Shown here one piece after another: positions 7,015 to 10,119 of a DNA stretch of 10,119 bases. Position 1 is the stretch's first letter; each line of letters begins with the position of its first letter. The stretch is from NCBI GenBank assembly GCA_964651315.1, contig CAZYXO010000043.1, positions 1 to 10,119 of the forward strand. Direction: 5' to 3'. Both the position numbers and the translations under genes were made by a program. Source of the DNA: CAZYXO01 sp964651315 (GTDB lineage Bacteria > Bacillota_I > Bacilli_A > RF39 > UBA660). The notes beneath the pieces are model-generated. The model had not been told where the DNA came from and made no database searches. It was given only the letters and a program-made list of their open reading frames with translations.

Positions 7015-7043
7015 TAGATTTTTTCTATTATATCATTTATAAT
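7015..7043 (+). promoter_or_regulatory. Promoter of the first leucine-rich-repeat gene
   Basis: TATAAT (7038-7043) lies 17 bp after a weak -35, TAGATT (7015-7020), about 22 bases before the start codon. It overlaps the opposing carboxypeptidase promoter, so the two -10 boxes are five bases apart and probably cannot be occupied together. Confidence 0.55.
7027..7035 (-). promoter_or_regulatory. Extended -10 promoter of the carboxypeptidase gene
   Basis: The minus strand reads TGATATAAT (7035-7027), a perfect TGn extended -10 with consensus TATAAT. No good -35 is present, which is usual for extended -10 promoters. It predicts a start near 7020 and a leader of about 70 bases. Confidence 0.65.
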
Positions 7044-7064
7044 ATTTATGGAAAGTAGGAGAGT

Positions 7065-7460
7065 ATGGATAAAAGTAGTTATAAAATAAATAATAATGTT
7101 TTAATTATTAATGAAGGTATTACAGAAATAGAAAATTGTGCTTTCAGAAATCAGAAATTAGATATAGTTATCTTACCAAATAGTTTAAAAGTAATCGGCG
7201 ATATGGCTTTTGAAAACTGTTTAATAAAAAAGTTAATTATAAATGGTAATTTAACAAAAATAGGGGTTTTAGCATTTCAAAATAATAAAATTGAAGATAA
7301 ATTAATAGTAAATTGTTTAGAAATATGTGAAGCGGCTTTTTTAAATAATATGATTACAATGGTAGAAGTGCCAGAAAACGCTTGGTTAAAAAAACAGGCT
7401 TTTGATAATAATGTTCGCATTATTAGAAAAAAAGAAGAACAATTAGAAAGAAAAAGATAA
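7065..7460 (+). CDS. BspA-type leucine-rich-repeat protein (LRR_5), short
   Basis: A 131-residue protein built almost entirely of BspA-like leucine-rich repeats. The repeat landmark AF occurs at residues 26, 48, 70, 91 and 112, a period of 21-22, with the typical ITEIENCAF and LKVIGDMAF phrases. These repeats make a right-handed solenoid used for protein binding. There is no signal peptide, membrane helix or wall-sorting motif, so the product should be cytoplasmic, unlike most BspA proteins, which are secreted. The C-terminus is a charged tail (KKEEQLERKR). ATG 7065 has AGGAG (7057-7061) at an unusually short spacing of three bases. It is followed after 32 bases by a longer paralogue, and the two probably form an operon. 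Confidence 0.85.
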   Translation: MDKSSYKINNNVLIINEGITEIENCAFRNQKLDIVILPNSLKVIGDMAFENCLIKKLIINGNLTKIGVLAFQNNKIEDKLIVNCLEICEAAFLNNMITMVEVPENAWLKKQAFDNNVRIIRKKEEQLERKR

Positions 7461-7492
7461 ATTAATTAGAACAAAAGAAAGTGGGGATTTAG

Positions 7493-8041
7493 ATGTCTAA
7501 TGAATATTTTTACTTAAATGCAGGTGTTTTAACAATTAAAGAAGGTATAAAAGAAATACCAAATTATGCTTTTGAAGCAAGTAGTTTTTACAAAAAAATT
7601 GTTGAAGTTAATTTACCTAATGGAATAAAAAGAATAGGTAAATGTGCATTTTGGGGTCAGAAAATAAAAAAAATTAATATTCCAAATACTGTTTTAGTAA
7701 TAGATGAATATGCTTTAGGAAGTAATTTTATTGAAAATATAATTCTTCCGGATGATTTAATATATTTAGGTAAAGGATCCTTTTCTTTAAACAAATTAAC
7801 AGAAATAAAAATTCCTTCTAAAATTACAACTATTGAAAACAATACATTTTATGGAAATAAATTAGAAAAATTATATATTCCGGATAATATTGAAAGTATT
7901 GGTTATGCAGCATTTTGGAGTAACAAAGAATTAGAATATGTTGAAATACCTAGAAATTGTATTATTGAAGAAGATGCTTTTGATTTAAAGGTTAAAATTT
8001 ATCAAAGAAATAGTAATAAAGAATTAAAAAGATTATTATAA
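7493..8041 (+). CDS. BspA-type leucine-rich-repeat protein (LRR_5), longer paralogue
   Basis: A 182-residue protein with seven BspA-like repeats. The AF-type landmark stands at residues 26, 52, 74, 96, 118, 140 and 162, so after the first unit the period is exactly 22. Its opening (YFYLNAGVLTIKEGIKEIPN) parallels that of the upstream gene (YKINNNVLIINEGITEIEN), so the two are tandem duplicates with different repeat numbers. No signal peptide or anchor is visible, so a cytoplasmic location is expected. GTGGGG (7481-7486) precedes ATG 7493 by six bases. No clear terminator follows, so some transcription may run into the surface protein gene downstream. The binding partner is unknown. Confidence 0.87.
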   Translation: MSNEYFYLNAGVLTIKEGIKEIPNYAFEASSFYKKIVEVNLPNGIKRIGKCAFWGQKIKKINIPNTVLVIDEYALGSNFIENIILPDDLIYLGKGSFSLNKLTEIKIPSKITTIENNTFYGNKLEKLYIPDNIESIGYAAFWSNKELEYVEIPRNCIIEEDAFDLKVKIYQRNSNKELKRLL

Positions 8042-8121
8042 AAAATTTATGTAATTAATTATAATATTTAATAAGTAAGTATATTATTTACAAAAATGAT
8101 AACATCCAAACATTTGTTCTC

Positions 8122-8149
8122 TTGCAGGGGGGGGTAATTTTTATATAAT
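8122..8149 (+). promoter_or_regulatory. Candidate phase-variable promoter with G8 tract in the spacer
   Basis: A -35-like TTGCAG (8122-8127) and a perfect -10 TATAAT (8144-8149) are separated by 16 bp, and the spacer starts with a homopolymer of G. The predicted start is near 8156, giving a leader of about 44 bases with GAGGAG (8185-8190) before ATG 8200. Gain or loss of one G would change the spacing to 17 or 15 bp and should change promoter strength. Confidence 0.7.
8127..8134 (+). repeat. Poly-G homopolymer, eight bases
   Basis: Eight consecutive G in an otherwise very AT-rich intergenic region, between the -35 and -10 elements upstream of the surface protein gene. I noticed no comparable G or C run elsewhere in the window. 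Homopolymers of this length are prone to slipped-strand change during replication. Confidence 0.95.
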
Positions 8150-8199
8150 ACTCTTAAGATTTAGAGAGTTATTCACAAGTCTTTGAGGAGAGTATTTAT

Positions 8200-10095
8200 A
8201 TGAATAAGAAAACAAAAATAATAACAATAATTGGAATTATTACAATATTTTTAACTATTGGAATAAGTTATGCAATATATGTAGCAAGTGTAAGTCAAAG
8301 TGGAGAAGGAACAATATTAAGTAAATGTATAGGTATTACTAAAACAAGTGAAGAAAATAATATTAATTTACAAAATGCAATGCCAATGCTTGATGATGAA
8401 GGTTTAGAATTAACACCATATAGAATAACAGTAACAAATACATGTGATGTTTCTACAAACTTTATAATAACAGTAGATTTATTAAATATTGAAGGAAAAA
8501 CAAGTAGTGACTATATCCCATCATCTGTCGTAAAAGTAAATGTTAATGGAACAACTTCACTAATAGGAGAAGGAGAAGAATATACAAGAATAGATAATTC
8601 CTATGAATCAAGAATAATATATTATGGAATATTCGCAGCAAATGAAACAAAAGAATTTAATATCAGAATGTGGTTAGATGAAAGAGCAACAGTAGAAGAA
8701 GCAGGAAATAAATATTTAAATACAAAAATAAGTGTTTATTCAGGACAAGTACCTAAGCAAAAAGGTGGAGAATATGTTTTAGCAGCATGGAAAGAAAATG
8801 ATATTTCAATAACAGAAACACCACTAGAAAATGCAGCATTTAAATCAACTGCTGCTTGTGCATCAATTCCCCAAACAGCAATAAGAAGTGCAACAACATC
8901 GAGTAGATCATTAACTATAACATATCAAGGATATTATATAACATATGGAACGGGGTATACTATATCACAAACAGGAACATATACATTAACAGGAGTAACT
9001 ACTGAATTATATAGTACAGCATATTCAAAACTTGCAAATAAATATATTGTGTCTACTTCGCCTACATCTTCTTCAAGTGGACATACATATACAAATGTTG
9101 GGAATATATATCAAGTAGCAACATCTCCATATGACGAAAATGCGAGCGTTACAATGACATATTATACATTTACTTTACCAGAGTGCACGGAAATTCTAGG
9201 GGTGTACCTTGCCCCAGATGATTATGGAACAAGTTACTATGTAAGAGGTTCTGCAGATTATAACTTTGTTAAGTTTGGAAAAGACGCAAGTGGAAACGAT
9301 TACTGGTGGAGAATCATCCGAATCAATGGAGATGGAAGTATTCGGATGATATATCAAGGAATTTCTGCGTCAGGAAGTACACCAGCATTAACTGGAACAA
9401 GTACACAAATAAATAGTTCAACATACAGATTTAATAGTTCATACGATAATAATATGTATGTCGGATATATGTATACGAGTGGACAGAGACAAGGACTAGG
9501 AACAAGTAGTAATGCAAAAACTGAGTTAGAATCATGGTATAAAACCAACTTTGAAGATAATAGCACAAATGCTACAGCCAGAAGTTATATAGCAGATAGA
9601 ATATTCTGTGGAGATAGAACAAGTTCAGCGAGTTCAAGTACTGCTTGGACAACACCGTTTACAAGTACAGGAGGGACAGGTTCAACAGTGACATATTATG
9701 GAGCATATTTAAGATTAAGAACGGCAAAAACACCAACATTAATATGCCCAGAAGATCCAGATAAATATACAACAGTGTCTTCAGACCATGGAAATAAATC
9801 GCTAACTTATCCAATCGGACTAATCACAGCAGATGAAGTAGCAATGGCTGGCGGAATATATGGTACAGGAAATACAGGATATTATTTATATACAGGTCAA
9901 TATTACTGGACAATGTCGCCGTATTATTTCAACGGCGGCACTGCGCGCGAGTGGTACGTGGATTCGTCGGGCTACCTGCACAGCGACCGCGTGGTCAGCA
10001 GTAGTGGCCTTCGCGCAGTTATCAATCTGAGCCCTGAGTCACCAATATCTGGGGCAGGAACGACAACTACCCCATTTCAAATAGCAACTAATTAG
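8200..10095 (+). CDS. Large N-terminally anchored surface protein with C-type-lectin-like C-terminal domain
   Basis: 631 residues. A basic N-terminus and one hydrophobic helix (about 7-28) act as signal anchor; no LPxTG or lipobox is present. Residues ~30-185 look like an exported beta-sandwich (LTPYRITVTNTCDVSTNFII onward), similar in pattern to TasA/camelysin-type domains. Residues ~215-325 are Ser/Thr/Tyr-rich. Residues ~345-615 resemble the C-type-lectin-like or DUF6273-type domain of gut Firmicutes: FGKDASGNDYWWRIIRING, then DEVAMAGG (545-552), YYWTMSPYYF (568-577) and SSGLRAVINLSPE (601-613). Six Cys (43, 82, 220, 329, 470, 516) could form disulphides outside the cell. Start ATG 8200 has GAGGAG nine bases upstream. 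The gene sits behind a poly-G promoter, and bases ~9916-10043 are GC-rich and unlike the rest. The likely role is adhesion or surface variation; the ligand is unknown. Confidence 0.85.
   Translation: MNKKTKIITIIGIITIFLTIGISYAIYVASVSQSGEGTILSKCIGITKTSEENNINLQNAMPMLDDEGLELTPYRITVTNTCDVSTNFIITVDLLNIEGKTSSDYIPSSVVKVNVNGTTSLIGEGEEYTRIDNSYESRIIYYGIFAANETKEFNIRMWLDERATVEEAGNKYLNTKISVYSGQVPKQKGGEYVLAAWKENDISITETPLENAAFKSTAACASIPQTAIRSATTSSRSLTITYQGYYITYGTGYTISQTGTYTLTGVTTELYSTAYSKLANKYIVSTSPTSSSSGHTYTNVGNIYQVATSPYDENASVTMTYYTFTLPECTEILGVYLAPDDYGTSYYVRGSADYNFVKFGKDASGNDYWWRIIRINGDGSIRMIYQGISASGSTPALTGTSTQINSSTYRFNSSYDNNMYVGYMYTSGQRQGLGTSSNAKTELESWYKTNFEDNSTNATARSYIADRIFCGDRTSSASSSTAWTTPFTSTGGTGSTVTYYGAYLRLRTAKTPTLICPEDPDKYTTVSSDHGNKSLTYPIGLITADEVAMAGGIYGTGNTGYYLYTGQYYWTMSPYYFNGGTAREWYVDSSGYLHSDRVVSSSGLRAVINLSPESPISGAGTTTTPFQIATN
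9313..9350. repeat. Perfect 11-bp inverted repeat inside the surface protein gene
   Basis: ATCATCCGAAT (9313-9323) and ATTCGGATGAT (9340-9350) are exact inverted copies with 16 bases between them. They encode the mirrored phrases IIRI and IRMI on either side of a GDG turn, so the symmetry may follow from the protein hairpin, or may be a DNA or RNA hairpin or recombination site. Confidence 0.8.
9916..10043 (+). other. GC-rich block at the 3' end of the surface gene, candidate variable region
   Basis: By hand count bases 9931-10020 contain 59 G/C of 90 (about 66%), against roughly 25-35% elsewhere. The codons for residues 577-605 end in C (16), G (8) or T (5) and never in A. The block encodes the distal part of the lectin-like domain, after WTMSP and up to GLRAVINLSPE, and the frame stays open throughout. 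The position and the many NNC codons match what is seen in variable repeats of diversity-generating retroelements, but no template repeat or reverse transcriptase lies in the window. A gene-conversion cassette or transferred segment would look similar. Confidence 0.6.
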
Positions 10096-10119
10096 AAAAT
10101 ATATTCTATTTAAAACAAA

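Noticed and set aside
7657..7842. Minus-strand open frame inside the second LRR gene
   Set aside because: It is antisense to regular 22-residue repeats, with no ribosome binding site or family features.
9354..9566. Minus-strand open frame inside the surface protein gene
   Set aside because: It is the complement of Ser/Thr/Tyr codons; hydrophobicity arises from the reverse reading, and there is no start context.
1..10119. UGA read as tryptophan (mycoplasma code)
   Set aside because: All Trp codons seen are TGG, and the genes are complete without UGA read-through. Absence of TGA stops among eleven genes is compatible with AT-rich stop choice.
1..10119. CRISPR array, tRNA, rRNA or insertion sequence
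   Set aside because: No regularly spaced repeats, no cloverleaf or rRNA-like sequence, and no transposase motifs or terminal inverted repeats were seen on either strand.

Overview
This 10.1 kb window is very AT-rich, with the sole exception of one GC-rich block near its right end. It carries bacterial housekeeping genes (ileS, rpmB, an rpe-like epimerase) among small membrane, repeat and surface proteins. Gene content, purine-rich ribosome binding sites and sigma-A-type promoters point to a low-GC Firmicutes/Bacilli or Mollicutes-like gut lineage; this is inference, not a species call. Every recognised stop is TAA or TAG, and Trp is TGG, so there is no sign of UGA recoding.

Left part (1-2770): the window opens inside ileS (C-terminal 384 residues), which ends in a terminator hairpin overlapping its stop codon. 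Facing it on the minus strand are a short bL28 gene (rpmB, 52 aa) with its own terminator, a Fic-family pseudogene with four frameshifts, and a membrane-anchored protein of unknown function read from a consensus sigma-A promoter. That promoter is paired back to back with the promoter of a TPR-like repeat protein at 2778-3836.

Middle (2778-7000): the TPR-like gene, a convergent tail-anchored protein of unknown function, a two-gene operon (ribulose-phosphate-3-epimerase-like plus a small HAD-like protein) and a convergent VanY/DacB-type M15 D,D-carboxypeptidase. The carboxypeptidase terminator lies inside the coding end of the HAD-like gene.

Right part (7000-10119): two tandem BspA-type leucine-rich-repeat proteins without signal peptides, then a 631-residue N-terminally anchored surface protein. 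The surface gene is the most interesting part of the window. Its presumed promoter has a run of eight G inside the -35/-10 spacer, a classic layout for phase-variable transcription. Its 3' end switches abruptly to about 66% GC over roughly 90-110 bases, with no A-ending codons, exactly where the C-type-lectin-like domain would have its variable ligand-binding face. This suggests a surface protein under two layers of variation: on/off by slipped-strand change in the promoter, and sequence diversification at the tip by a diversity-generating retroelement or by cassette conversion. No reverse transcriptase, template repeat or donor cassette lies in the window, so the diversification part remains a hypothesis.
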